A DNA stretch of 64,000 nt from Kitasatospora paranensis (GTDB lineage Bacteria > Actinomycetota > Actinomycetes > Streptomycetales > Streptomycetaceae), in NCBI RefSeq assembly GCF_039544005.1, contig NZ_BAABKV010000001.1:5022001-5086000 (forward strand). Reading direction: 5' to 3'. The notes beneath the pieces were generated by a model. That model worked only from the letters and a program-made list of their open reading frames with translations. It had not been told where the DNA came from and did no database searches. Positions 1-8,810 of this stretch are shown one piece after another. Numbering within the stretch: position 1 is the stretch's first letter; each line of letters begins with the position of its first letter. The position numbers were made by a program, and so were the translations under genes.

Positions 1-255
1 CACGCCGGCGAGGACCTCAGCCATGCGCTGATCGCCGACGGCGTCGTCGAGTGCCCGCGGCACCACTGGAAGTGGTCCACCACGACCGGCGCCTGCCTGG
101 CCGGCGGCTCGCTCCCGCTGCGGGTCGAACCGTCGGCCGCCGGCGGGCCGGCGCCCGCGGACGTCCCCGTCCCTCTTCCCGTCCCTGTTCCCGTTCCCGC
201 GTCCGTCCCCCTCCCCGAGCCCGTTCCCGAGCCAGCCGAGAGGCACATTCCATGA
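1..255 (+). CDS. Rieske-type [2Fe-2S] protein, C-terminal end (5' truncated by window)
   Basis: Frame 1 is open from the first base to a TGA at 253-255. It contains CPRHHWKW (residues about 18-25), which matches the second cluster-binding box (CxxH) of a Rieske [2Fe-2S] domain; the first CxH box would lie upstream of the window. The tail is a Pro/Val-rich stretch with no domain. The stop overlaps the next start codon (ATGA at 252-255), so it is translationally coupled to the aminotransferase, which suggests a shared biosynthetic operon. Such small Rieske proteins are ferredoxin-like electron carriers or oxygenase components; which one cannot be told from this fragment. Confidence 0.72.
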   Translation, partial: HAGEDLSHALIADGVVECPRHHWKWSTTTGACLAGGSLPLRVEPSAAGGPAPADVPVPLPVPVPVPASVPLPEPVPEPAERHIP

Positions 256-1355
256 CCGACATCCCGCTCGTCGACCTGCACGCCTCCCACGCCGAGGTCG
301 CCGAGGAGGTCCGCGCCGGGTTCGACGCGGTGCTGGCGAGCGGCGCGTACATCAAGGGCCCGGACGTCGCCGCCTTCGAGGCCGAGTACGCCGCCTTCTG
401 CGGCGTGCGGCACGCCGTCGGCACCGCCAACGGCACCGACGCCGTCGAACTCGCCCTGCGCGCCCTCGACCTGCCGCCCGGCGCCGGGGTGGTGCTGCCC
501 GCCAACACCTTCGTCGCCACCGCCGAGGCCGTCGTCCGGGCCGGGCTGCACCCGGTGCTCGTGGACGTCGACCCCGACCACCTGCTGATCGACCCGGCCC
601 GGGTGGCGGCCGTGCTGCCGCACGCCGCCGCGCTGCTGCCCGTCCACCTGAACGGCCAGCTCGCCCCGATGGCCGCGCTGCTCGACCTCGCCGGGGACCG
701 CCCGGTGGTCGAGGACGCCGCGCAGTCGCAGGGCGCCCGGCAGGACGGCGCGGCCTCCGGCGTCCGGGGCCGGATCGCGGCCACCAGCTTCTACCCGGGC
801 AAGAACCTCGGCGCGTACGGCGACGCGGGCGCGGTCACCACCGACGACGACGACCTCGCCACCGCCGTCCGGCTGATGGGGGACCACGGCTCCGGGCGCA
901 AGTACGTGCACGAGCGGTTCGGCTTCAACTCCCGGATGGACACGCTCCAGGCGGTGGTGCTGCGCGCCAAGCTCCGCCGGCTGCCCGCCTGGAACGCGGC
1001 CCGGCGCGCCGCCGCCGCCCGCTACGACGCGCTGCTCGCCGGGCTGGCGGGTGTCGCGCTGCCGCGCACCCTGCCGGGCAACGAGCACGTCTGGCACCTG
1101 TACGCCGTGCGGGTGGAGCGCGACCGCGACGCCGTCCTCGCCGAACTGCACGCCGCGGGCATCGGCGCGGGCGTGCACTACCCCGTGCCCGTCCACCTCC
1201 AGCCCGCCTTCCGCCACCTCGGGCACGGCGAGGGCGCCTTCCCGGTCACCGAGCGGGCCGCCGGTGAGATCCTCACCCTGCCGCTGCACCCGCAGATCAC
1301 CGAGGACCAGCAGATCCGGGTCGCGGAGGTGCTGGCGAAGGCCGTCCGCGGCTGA
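252..1355 (+). CDS. DegT/DnrJ/EryC1/StrS family PLP-dependent aminotransferase
   Basis: The 367-residue protein has the family length and the PLP-lysine segment SFYPGKNLGAYGD (Lys at about residue 184), preceded by VEDAAQSQGA, which carries the Asp that binds the pyridine nitrogen. Enzymes of this family transaminate keto-sugars or related intermediates in the making of deoxy-amino sugars, polysaccharides and secondary metabolites. An ATG further upstream at 51 would add 67 low-complexity residues. The ATG at 252 is preferred because it begins the conserved MTDIPLVDLH and overlaps the stop of the upstream Rieske gene. The nearby nucleotide-sugar dehydrogenase (7.5-8.8 kb) fits a sugar-related role, but the substrate is unknown. 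Confidence 0.85.
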   Translation: MTDIPLVDLHASHAEVAEEVRAGFDAVLASGAYIKGPDVAAFEAEYAAFCGVRHAVGTANGTDAVELALRALDLPPGAGVVLPANTFVATAEAVVRAGLHPVLVDVDPDHLLIDPARVAAVLPHAAALLPVHLNGQLAPMAALLDLAGDRPVVEDAAQSQGARQDGAASGVRGRIAATSFYPGKNLGAYGDAGAVTTDDDDLATAVRLMGDHGSGRKYVHERFGFNSRMDTLQAVVLRAKLRRLPAWNAARRAAAARYDALLAGLAGVALPRTLPGNEHVWHLYAVRVERDRDAVLAELHAAGIGAGVHYPVPVHLQPAFRHLGHGEGAFPVTERAAGEILTLPLHPQITEDQQIRVAEVLAKAVRG

Positions 1356-1466
1356 CATGAACGGGGCGGCCGGTCTGCACTCAGGGGTGGCCGCCCCTGC
1401 TTCCGGGGGTGCCGCTTCCCCTACGCTGGTGCTCGCAATGTTGCAGCTGCCAGTGGGGGAACCCTG

Positions 1467-2464
1467 ATGACGACAGGTCGGCCCGGCGCCGCCGCGCCCA
1501 ACTCGGCGTACGCGGGGCAGGTGGTGCAGTTCCCGGACCCGGTCCGGGCCGACCGGCACCCGGCCGGCGTCCGGGTGGACGAGTACGGCCTCCCGGACTT
1601 CGGACCGTACGCCGTCGCCGCGGCCGAGGTCGCCGACCCGCCCGAGGGGTTCGGCGTCGACGAGCTCCGGCTGACCGACTACGTCTCCGCCAACGCCGCG
1701 CTCTACACCCAGGGCCACGAACTGTGGGCCGACCTGCCGACGGCGGTCGCCACCCCGCACGGCTGGACGTGGCACCACGTCGCCGGCCGCGCCGCCCCGG
1801 CTGGCGCCGGATGGAACTCGTCCCGGTCGAGGTCAAGGCGCTGCTGCGGCACCACGGAGGGCTGGCCCGCTCCTCGGCCGACCACTCCCGGCGCGGCACC
1901 CGCCCGCTCCAGGAGCGCCGCCCCGTGCACTTCCCGCTGGCCATGGACGGCGGCGACCCGGTCGCGGTCACCGAGGACCTGGTGCAGCGCGCCGAGCAGC
2001 GGCTCGGCCACGACCTGCCGGCCGCCTACCGCACCTTCCTCAAGGCCGCCGGCGGCCGGACGCCGGCCGGGGTCGCCCTGGACGTCGAGTACGGCATCCT
2101 GCTCGACCAGCCGTTCCTGACGGTCAGTGAGGAATACGGCGTCCACGACCTGGTGTACGCCAACAAGTGCCTGCGCGACCACCTCACCAAGGACTACCTG
2201 GGCGTGGCCTACGCCCAGGGCGGCCTGCTGGCGCTGAAGGTGCGCGGCGAGCGGACGGGCTCGGTCTGGTTCTGCCCGTACGACGACGCCCGCGACGCCG
2301 ACGGCGCCGAGCCGCCCGAGGACCGGGTGGCGCGACTGCTGCTGCCCTGCGGGGAGAGCTTCGACGACTTCCTGCTCCGGCTGGCGGGCAGCCCGCCGGA
2401 GCTGGAGACGGTCGCGGGGCTGATGGTGGACGGTGGGTTCGCCCGCGCCGTCCCGGTGAACTGA
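1467..2464 (+). CDS. SMI1/KNR4 (SUKH) family protein, frameshifted as given
   Basis: The N-terminal part is read from ATG 1467 (MTTGRPGAAAPNSAYAG...) through HGWTWHH. The rest continues one frame back from RRMELVPVEVKALLRHHGG to the stop at 2464. Restoring one C in the C4 run at 1795-1798 joins them into a 332-residue protein. The C-terminal part (AEQRLGHDLPAAYRTFLKAAGG ... ESFDDFLLRLAG) fits SMI1/KNR4, the SUKH fold found in many immunity proteins of polymorphic toxin systems. The gene directly precedes a YrhB/deaminase/SUKH-4 protein, so the two probably belong to one system. A start at 1409 in the second frame would give only a nonsense N-terminus. The break matches the window-wide pattern of missing bases, so an intact gene is likely. 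Confidence 0.7.
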
Positions 2465-2486
2465 TCAACGGAGGGGTGAGCCGGGC

Positions 2487-4966
2487 GTGGTGACGTACGC
2501 GCAGGCACAGGAGATTGCCGACGACTGGATCAACGCCGGTGTGCCGCGCGCCAAACAGCGCGAGGTACGGGTGCGTGAGTTCGATCTCGGCTTCGTCTGC
2601 TGGCCGGTGGAGAAGGCCGGCGAGGAGCCGGCCACGGGCGGCGAGTTGCGGCTGGTGATCGCCCGCGACAGCGGGGCGAGCACGCTCTGGCCGCCGCTGC
2701 CGGTCAACGAGGTGGTGCGGCAGTTCGAGGAGACCTACGGCGGCCGGACGGAACCCAACCCGGCCGGTGCGGCCCGGCCGGTGCCCGGCGCGGTCGAGGC
2801 CACCTCGTTCCTGCTGAGCCCGCCGCAGTGGCTGCAGGAGGCGGGCGCCGCGGCGATCGCCGCGGAGGCGGAGCGGCTCGGCACCGCCGCACCCGCGCCG
2901 CCCGGCCCGGCCGCGCCCGCGCCCGCCTCCGCGCCCGCGCCCGCGCTGCAGACCATGCCGCCGTCCTCCGGCCGTCCGGCCGGCGACGCACCGACCGTGC
3001 TCGCGGCGCCCCCGGCCAGGGCGCCTTCGCGCCGCCGCCCGGCGCCGAGGGCCTCACCGTGCCGATGCCGCTCCAGGGCGTCGGCCCGGTGCCCGCCCCG
3101 GTGCCCGAGGGCGCGACCGTGCCGCTGCCGGAGGGCTTCCCCGGCGGCCCGGCCGTGCCGCCCGGCCCCGGTACCCCGCCCGCGGGCGTGCCGTTCCCCG
3201 GTACTCCGGCCGGCGGCACCCCCGTGCCGCCGCCCGCCGTCGAGCACGCGCCCACCGTGCTGGCCGGCCCCGGCTCGCTGCCGCCGATGCCCCCCGGGCC
3301 GTCGGCCGCGCCGGGCGGCCCCGGCATCGAGTACGCGCCGACCATGCTGGCCACCGACGGCCCGCCCGGGCTGATGGGCCTGCCGGGTGCCCCCGGCAAC
3401 CCCGCGGAGGCGGGCGGCCTGGGCCGCTCCGGCCCGACGGCCCCGCCGCCGCCCCCGCCGGCCGACCTGCACGGCGCGGCCCCCGGCGCCGGCGCGTCCG
3501 GGCAGCTCGGCCGCTCCGGCCCGAGCGCCCCGCCACCGCCGCCGCCCGCCGACCTGCGCGGTGCGGCCGGAGGCCCGGCCTCCGGTGCGGTCGGCCGCGG
3601 CGGCCCCGGCGCCCCGCCGCCGCCCGCACCGTCCGGCCTGCTCGGCGGCGCGGCCCCGGCACCGGCCCCGGCCGCTGCACCGGCCGGCCCGTCCGCTGAG
3701 GCGGCCGGCGTCGCGTACGCGGCCACCCAGCTGGCGCACGCCGTCGAACTGCCCGGCGGCCCCGGCCCCGCCGGGCCCGCCACCCCGCCGTACGCGGCCC
3801 CGGCGATGCCCCCGCCGCCGGTCGGCGCCGCCCCGGTGCCGGGCCCGCCGCCGGTGTACGGCTACCCGGGCGCCGGCCCGGTCGGCCCGCCGCCGGCCGT
3901 GCCCGGCCCCGCCATGCCCCCGATGCCGGCCCCGGCCGGACCGGGACCGGTGCCGCCCGGTGCGCCCGTGCCCGGCGCTCCGGCCGGCCCCGGCGTGCCG
4001 ACCATCGGCCCCGGCACCCAGGCCGTGATCAGCTACCGCCGCCCGGACGGCTCCGAGCAGTCCCTGGTGATGGCGAGCGAGCCCGGCACCCCGCACCCGG
4101 AGTGGAAGGCGCTCCAGGAGATGCGGCGGCTCGGCGTGCCGCCGGACCAGGTGCTGGAGTTCCACACCGAGCTGGAGCTGTGCGACCTGCCCGGCGGGTA
4201 CTGCGCCCGGATGGTCAAGTCCTCCTGGCCGAACGTGCGGATCACCCACACCGTCCCGTACGGCCGCGACCGGCAGGCCCGGCAGTCCGGGATGGCGCTG
4301 CTGCTCGACCACCTGGACCAGCTGCACCAGCTGGCCGCCGCCCCGCAGCGGCCCCGGCCGGTGCACGCGCCGCTGCCGCCGCCCGGCACCGTCGCCCCGC
4401 TGCCGCCGCTCGCCCCGCAGCAGCTGGCCGCCGAACTCGGCCAGGCCTTCAACGGCGCGGTCTTCCGCTTCGAGCAGCGCGCGGTCTCCCGGCAGGGCGT
4501 GCCGGAGGCCGTCGCGCAGACCCTGATGTGGGCCGGCCTGCCGCGCGACTTCGCGCCGTTCTTCTGGGCCCAGGCCCAGGAGGGACGGCCGATCCCGACC
4601 CTCGCCGAGCTGGCCGCCGAGCGCGGCCGCCCGGCCGGTCCGGACTTCGGCGGCTACCTGGTGCTCGGCAACGACTACGGCCGGCAGCTGTGCGTCCAGT
4701 ACGGCACCGCCGCGGTGGTCGCGGTCGACCTGGAGGGAACCGGCGAGCCGCCGCGCTTCGTCAACAGCGGCGTACCCGAGTTCGTCCGCTGCCTGGCCGT
4801 CCTGGGACGGATGTGGCGGCTGCGCTACGGACTCACCCCGGAGCAGGCCGGCCGCTGGACCACGGACCTCCAGGCCCAGCTGCTGGCGGCCGACCCGGCT
4901 GCCCTGCACACCCCCGAAGGCTGGTGGGCGGTGCTGCTGGAGCAGTTCTGGGACGGCCTGATGTAG
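2487..4966 (+). CDS. YrhB-like / nucleic-acid deaminase-like / SUKH-4 multidomain protein, frameshifted as given
   Basis: One missing C in the C5 run at 3009-3013 separates the N-terminal from the C-terminal reading frame; corrected length is about 826 residues. Residues 1-90 resemble YrhB immunity domains (DDWINAGVP, FDLGFVCW). A long Pro/Gly/Ala linker follows, with a repeated GRSGPxAPPPPPPADL block and four short xA(P/A)TxLA motifs. Next comes a deaminase-like zinc site (FHTELELC with CDLPGGYC, about residues 560-580), and finally a SUKH-4-like domain ending WWAVLLEQFWDGLM. Start is GTG 2487 behind GGAGGGG. The architecture points to a polymorphic-toxin or immunity protein; whether the deaminase is active is unknown. 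Confidence 0.7.
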
Positions 4967-5125
4967 CCGACCGGGGGCGGGCCCCGCGGACCGCCCCCGG
5001 CCTCGCCTGGTTGGGCTTTCGACCGTATCTGCGCAAAATAGGTCAAGTGGGCGGCCCTGGGTCGTCCCCGAACGGACAGAGATCCCGCGAGCACGGGTCC
5101 CGACAGCACGAGGGGAAGAGAGCCG

Positions 5126-6283
5126 ATGAGCGACGCCGTCTCCCAGCACGGCTTCACGGTTGCCAGGCGCGGTTACGCGCCCGAGCAGGTCCACGGGACG
5201 CTCGCGGGGCTGACCGCGGAGCGCGACGAGGCGTGGGAACGGCTCAGCGTGCTCGGCGCGGGCCTGCGGGAGATGGAGAAGCGCCTCGCCGAGATCCTCC
5301 AGGCCAAGGAGGACGCGCCGCAGCCCGACTACGGCCGGCTCAGCGAGCAGGCCGCGGCGCTGATGGCGATCGCCGACAACGAGAGCGAGGCGGTGCGCTC
5401 CGCCGCCCTGCGCGGTGCCGGCGACATCCGCGACGACGCGGAGAAGGCCGGCCAGGCCGCGGCGCGCTCCGCCGAGGCGTACTCGGCCACCCTGCGCGGG
5501 GAGGCGGAGCAGGCCGTCCGGGAGACCGAGACCAGCAGCCGGGCCACCTCCGAGCGGATGCGCCTGGAGGCCGAGCTCGACGCCCGTGCCGCCCGGGACG
5601 CCGCGACCGCCGACGCCGCCCGCATCCGGCTGGCCGCGGCCGAGGCGGAGGAGCGCGCCGAGGCCAAGCTGGCCGAGCTGCGCCGCCGCTCGGACGAGAT
5701 GTTCGCCGAGGCCGAGGCCCAGGCCGACGCCGAGGAGGCGAAGATCACCGCGGGCGCGGAGCGCCGGCTGCGCGAGGCGGAGCAGCACCGCGAGGCCGTC
5801 CTCGGCGAGATCCGCACGATCGAGGGCGCGGCCCAGACCAAGGCCGAGGACCTGCTCTCCGCGGCCCGGCTGAAGGCCGAGCGGATCCGCGTCGCCGGCG
5901 AGGCCGACCAGCGCGACTTCGCGGAGCGGCACGCGACGATGCAGGAGCAGCTGGACACCATCAAGAAGACCCTGGCTGAGCTCACCGGTGCGGCGATCGG
6001 GGCGATCGAACCGGGCCGCCGCCCGGCCGCCCTGGAGGCCGCCGCCAAGGAGGCCAACGAGCCGGAGCTGACCCTCGACCTGCTGCTGAAGAAGCCCCTC
6101 GTGGCGCCCGCGCCCGCGGCGGAGGAGACCGAGGAGACCGCCGACACCGAGGCCGGGGCCGACGTGGTTGCCGACAGCCCTGCGGAGTCCGAGGCCGAGC
6201 CGAGGATCGTCCCCAAGATCGTCATCGTGGACGACGGCATCGACCACGACACCCGCCCCAGCCACATCACCCGCCGGGGCTGA
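5126..6283 (+). CDS. FilP/Scy-like coiled-coil protein (DivIVA-like N-terminus, 'cellulose-binding protein' family)
   Basis: The 385-residue product begins with a DivIVA-like segment (HGFTVARRGYAPEQVHGTLAGL). It continues as one long Ala/Glu/Arg-rich coiled coil (about residues 30-300) and ends in an acidic disordered tail. Streptomyces proteins of this type, often annotated cellulose-binding protein, include FilP and Scy, which form cytoskeletal assemblies at hyphal tips. FilP itself is shorter and Scy much longer, so this is called a paralogue. ATG 5126 has the strong RBS AGGGGAAGAGAG. A 21-bp perfect terminator hairpin follows 18 bp after the stop. Confidence 0.75.
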   Translation: MSDAVSQHGFTVARRGYAPEQVHGTLAGLTAERDEAWERLSVLGAGLREMEKRLAEILQAKEDAPQPDYGRLSEQAAALMAIADNESEAVRSAALRGAGDIRDDAEKAGQAAARSAEAYSATLRGEAEQAVRETETSSRATSERMRLEAELDARAARDAATADAARIRLAAAEAEERAEAKLAELRRRSDEMFAEAEAQADAEEAKITAGAERRLREAEQHREAVLGEIRTIEGAAQTKAEDLLSAARLKAERIRVAGEADQRDFAERHATMQEQLDTIKKTLAELTGAAIGAIEPGRRPAALEAAAKEANEPELTLDLLLKKPLVAPAPAAEETEETADTEAGADVVADSPAESEAEPRIVPKIVIVDDGIDHDTRPSHITRRG

Positions 6284-6300
6284 CGCGGGACCGGTAGCAC

Positions 6301-6346
6301 GACGGAGCCCCGTCCCGCCGATCGCTCGGCGGGACGGGGCTCCGTC
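6301..6346 (+). terminator. Intrinsic hairpin terminator, 21-bp perfect stem
   Basis: Positions 6301-6321 and 6326-6346 are exact reverse complements with a TCGC loop, immediately after the coiled-coil gene. There is no long T-run, as is usual for actinomycete terminators. Confidence 0.85.
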
Positions 6347-6496
6347 GGTAGGGGCGGACCGCGCCGGGCATCCGGCCGTCGTCGGTCCGGCCCGGGGTGG
6401 CGAAGTCGTCATACCCGTTGTTGCCGTTCAGGCTCGGCGGATGCGGGACGCGTCGTCCTTCCGCGCGTCCGCCCGGCCCGGCGGCGTCCAAATCGA

Positions 6497-6542
6497 TGGC
6501 TTTGTTCGCGAGAACCGACAGCAGATGTTCACCACTTCGGGA
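6497..6542 (+). repeat. Left arm of a 46-bp inverted repeat
   Basis: Begins TGGCTTTGTTCGCGAGAACC and is the reverse complement of 7259-7304 at 44 of 46 positions; the first 37 bases are exact. Together the arms bound an 808-bp segment (6497-7304) holding one small gene and no transposase. The rest of the gap between 6347 and 6648 holds no gene that I can support. Confidence 0.9.
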
Positions 6543-6648
6543 TTCACCGGGGTCAGCGGCCGTTCGATTTCCACTGAGGCCCGCCGGCGACTGGACCGAC
6601 GAAGTATTCGGTTGTTCATGAACGGCTGAACCTGCCACGGTCACCGGC

Positions 6649-7215
6649 ATGAGCGTGGTTCTGGGAGACAAGTCCGGGTTCGCCGCAGAGGTCGGCGAGC
6701 CGGGCCCGCTGTGCCGGGTCGACCTCTGGGCGGCTGGAAAGTGGCTGACCTGCGACGACAACATGGCGTACGTCCCCCAGTTCCGCCGCGATGTGCTGGA
6801 CACCGCCGCCTGGCTGCGGTCCGGCGAAGGTTCTTCCTTGCCGTTCGCCGGCTTCTCCGCCGAGGCCGCACACCGGCGTCTCAGGCAGCACGCGGGGGGC
6901 GACGACGAGTCCGAGGCCGACCACCAGCTGCGCAGCCGGTTTCGGTTCCTGCTCTGGGGGCCCACCACCGACAACGTGATGGCCTACTTGTTCCGCGAGG
7001 ACGACCGCTTGGTGATCACGCTGGAGTTCTGGCGTGAGGAACACCTGGTCAGCCATCCCGAAGACGCCGGTTCGGTCTTCGGGATCGAGATCCCGGTCGA
7101 GGAGTTCATCGGGATCCTTGAGGGTATCGCGGCCGCGCTCGACGCCAGCTGGAGCGAGAGCCGGTCTGATCCTTCGGTGCCACCACGTGTGTCTCTCTCC
7201 CCAGGGCGGGACTGA
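6649..7215 (+). CDS. Hypothetical protein inside inverted-repeat cassette
   Basis: The 188-residue soluble, acidic protein starts MSVVLGDKSG at ATG 6649. I recognise no named domain. It has alternating hydrophobic strands (VMAYLFREDDRLVITLEFW) followed by a helix (VEEFIGILEGIAAALD), a composition like many small immunity proteins, but that is only an impression. No transmembrane segment or signal peptide is visible. It is the sole gene between the two 46-bp inverted-repeat arms, so it may be cargo of a small non-autonomous element. Codon use is somewhat less GC-biased than that of the flanking core genes. Confidence 0.7.
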   Translation: MSVVLGDKSGFAAEVGEPGPLCRVDLWAAGKWLTCDDNMAYVPQFRRDVLDTAAWLRSGEGSSLPFAGFSAEAAHRRLRQHAGGDDESEADHQLRSRFRFLLWGPTTDNVMAYLFREDDRLVITLEFWREEHLVSHPEDAGSVFGIEIPVEEFIGILEGIAAALDASWSESRSDPSVPPRVSLSPGRD

Positions 7216-7258
7216 TCCGCGGAGAGGCCCGGTTCGATTACGGACTCACTCAAGCGAC

Positions 7259-7304
7259 TCCCGAAACGGTGAACATCTGCTGTCGGTTCTCGCGAACAAA
7301 GCCA
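7259..7304 (-). repeat. Right arm of the 46-bp inverted repeat
   Basis: Reverse complement of 6497-6542 with two internal mismatches (7266-7267). It abuts a truncated reading frame at 7306-7380, as would be expected if an element had inserted into a gene. Confidence 0.9.
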
Positions 7305-7305
7305 C

Positions 7306-7380
7306 TGTTACGACTTCACCACCATCGGCTGCATCTACGGCGGTAACTGGAACGACCGGGTGGACTACGTCGAGCTGTAG
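7306..7380 (+). pseudogene. C-terminal gene fragment, possibly peptidase-inhibitor I36/crystallin-like
   Basis: Twenty-four codons and a TAG encode CYDFTTIGCIYGGNWNDRV followed by DYVEL. The Cys, Gly and WNDRV pattern resembles the end of small secreted I36-type peptidase inhibitors of Streptomyces. No start or upstream portion exists: the right inverted-repeat arm ends one base before it. I infer the tail of a gene cut by the element. Confidence 0.4.
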
Positions 7381-7397
7381 TCACCGACTGTCGAACA

Positions 7398-7446
7398 CCC
7401 GTGTGGGGCCGTCTCTGGGGGCTGGCCCCACACGGGGTGCAGGCCG
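7398..7446. terminator. Hairpin terminator between convergent units
   Basis: CCCGTGTGGGGCC at 7398-7410 pairs perfectly with 7434-7446 (13 bp). It can serve both the left-hand fragment and the nucleotide-sugar dehydrogenase that ends at 7494 on the other strand. Confidence 0.7.
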
Positions 7447-7493
7447 GATGGTTGCGCGGCACCCGGTGTTCCCTGCGACCGGGGGAGCGAGGC

Positions 7494-8810
7494 TCACAGC
7501 ACCTCGACGCTCGCCCCCGTCAGCCGGCGCCGGCAGTCCAGCACGTACCGCGCGTGCCGCGACACGGCCTCGTAGTCGAACTCGTCGTGGTCGGCGAGCA
7601 GCACCACCGCGTCGGCGGCGGCGAGCTCCTCCGGGGTGGCCTCCACCCGCCGTACCGAGGCCAGCGGCCCGCCCCCGTGGGCGTCGTGCTCGGCGGCGCG
7701 CTGGCCCGGGATGTGCGGCTCGGCGACGTGCACGCCCGCCACCACGTGCGGGTCGGCGGCGCGGACGTCGGCGCCCATCCGCGTCAGCAGCTCCACCACC
7801 CGGGCGGCCGGGGTCTCCCGGGCGTCGCCGGTGTTCTTCTTGTACGCGAGGCCGAGCACCAGCACCCGTGAGCCGTTGACCGACCGCTGCCGGTCGTTGA
7901 GCGCCTCGGTGAGCCGCCGCACCACGTAGTCGGGCATGTGGCTGTTGACGTCGTTGGCCAGCTCCACGAAGCGGAACGACTGCCCGAGCGCGCGCTCCAC
8001 CCGCCACGACAGGTAGGAGGGGTCGATCGGCAGGCAGTGCCCGCCGACGCCCGGCCCCGGGGTGAACCGCAGGAAGCCGAACGGCTTGGTGGAGGCCGCG
8101 TCGATCGCCTCCCAGACGTCGATGCCGAGGTCGTGGGCGAACATCGCCAGCTCGTTGACCAGCGCGATGTTCACGTGCCGGAAGGTGTTCTCCAGCAGCT
8201 TGGTGAGCTCGGCCTCCTTGCACGAGGAGACCGGCACGGTGCGCTCCACCAGCTGCCCGTAGAAGCCCTCGACCGCGGCCAGGCCCTCCGCCGTGGTGCC
8301 GGAGACCACCTTGGGGGTGTTCTCCAGCTTCCACTCCGGGTTGCCCGGGTCGATCCGCTCGGGGGAGTAGCCGAGGTGGAAGTCGGCGCCGGCGCGCAGC
8401 CCCGAGCCCTGCTCCAGCAGCGGGGCGAGCAGTTCCTCCGTGGTGCCCGGGTAGGTGGTGGACTCAAGCACCACGGTGGCGCCGGGCCGCAGGTGGCGGG
8501 CGAGCAGCCGGGCCGAGGCCTCGATGTACGAGAGGTCGGGGACGCCGTCGCGCAGCGGGGTCGGCACGGTGATCACCGCGACGTCGAAGCCCGCGACGTC
8601 GGTCGCGTCGGCGGACGGCAGGTAGGAGCCGCCGTCCAGCAGCGGGCGCAGCCGCTCGGCGGGGATGTCCTCGACGTAGGACTCGCCGACCGCGAGCCGC
8701 TTGATCCGGCGCTCGTCGACGTCGTACCCGACGACCCGGTGCCCCACCTCGGCGGCCCGGACGGCCAGCGGCAGCCCGACGTAGCCCTGCCCAGCGATGA
8801 CCACGCGCAT
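7494..8810 (-). CDS. UDP-glucose/GDP-mannose dehydrogenase family nucleotide-sugar dehydrogenase (WecC-like)
   Basis: The 438-residue protein opens with the NAD-binding GQGYVGLPLA (residues 7-16). It carries the catalytic-Cys segment GVGGHCLPIDPSY near residue 258 and the C-terminal VLGLAYKKNTGDARETP of the UDP-binding domain. These enzymes oxidise a nucleotide sugar twice with NAD to give the uronic acid. Sequence style (SYVEDIP, FTPGPGVGGHCLPIDP) favours the UDP-N-acetylmannosamine or UDP-N-acetylglucosamine group over UDP-glucose dehydrogenase; the true substrate is not determined. Start is the ATG whose complement lies at 8808-8810. It is divergent from mfd. Confidence 0.88.
   Translation of the reverse strand: MRVVIAGQGYVGLPLAVRAAEVGHRVVGYDVDERRIKRLAVGESYVEDIPAERLRPLLDGGSYLPSADATDVAGFDVAVITVPTPLRDGVPDLSYIEASARLLARHLRPGATVVLESTTYPGTTEELLAPLLEQGSGLRAGADFHLGYSPERIDPGNPEWKLENTPKVVSGTTAEGLAAVEGFYGQLVERTVPVSSCKEAELTKLLENTFRHVNIALVNELAMFAHDLGIDVWEAIDAASTKPFGFLRFTPGPGVGGHCLPIDPSYLSWRVERALGQSFRFVELANDVNSHMPDYVVRRLTEALNDRQRSVNGSRVLVLGLAYKKNTGDARETPAARVVELLTRMGADVRAADPHVVAGVHVAEPHIPGQRAAEHDAHGGGPLASVRRVEATPEELAAADAVVLLADHDEFDYEAVSRHARYVLDCRRRLTGASVEVL

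Noticed and set aside
2735..6412. 1225-codon minus-strand frame
   Set aside because: Shadow of the proline-rich linker and coiled-coil genes; no RBS or domain.
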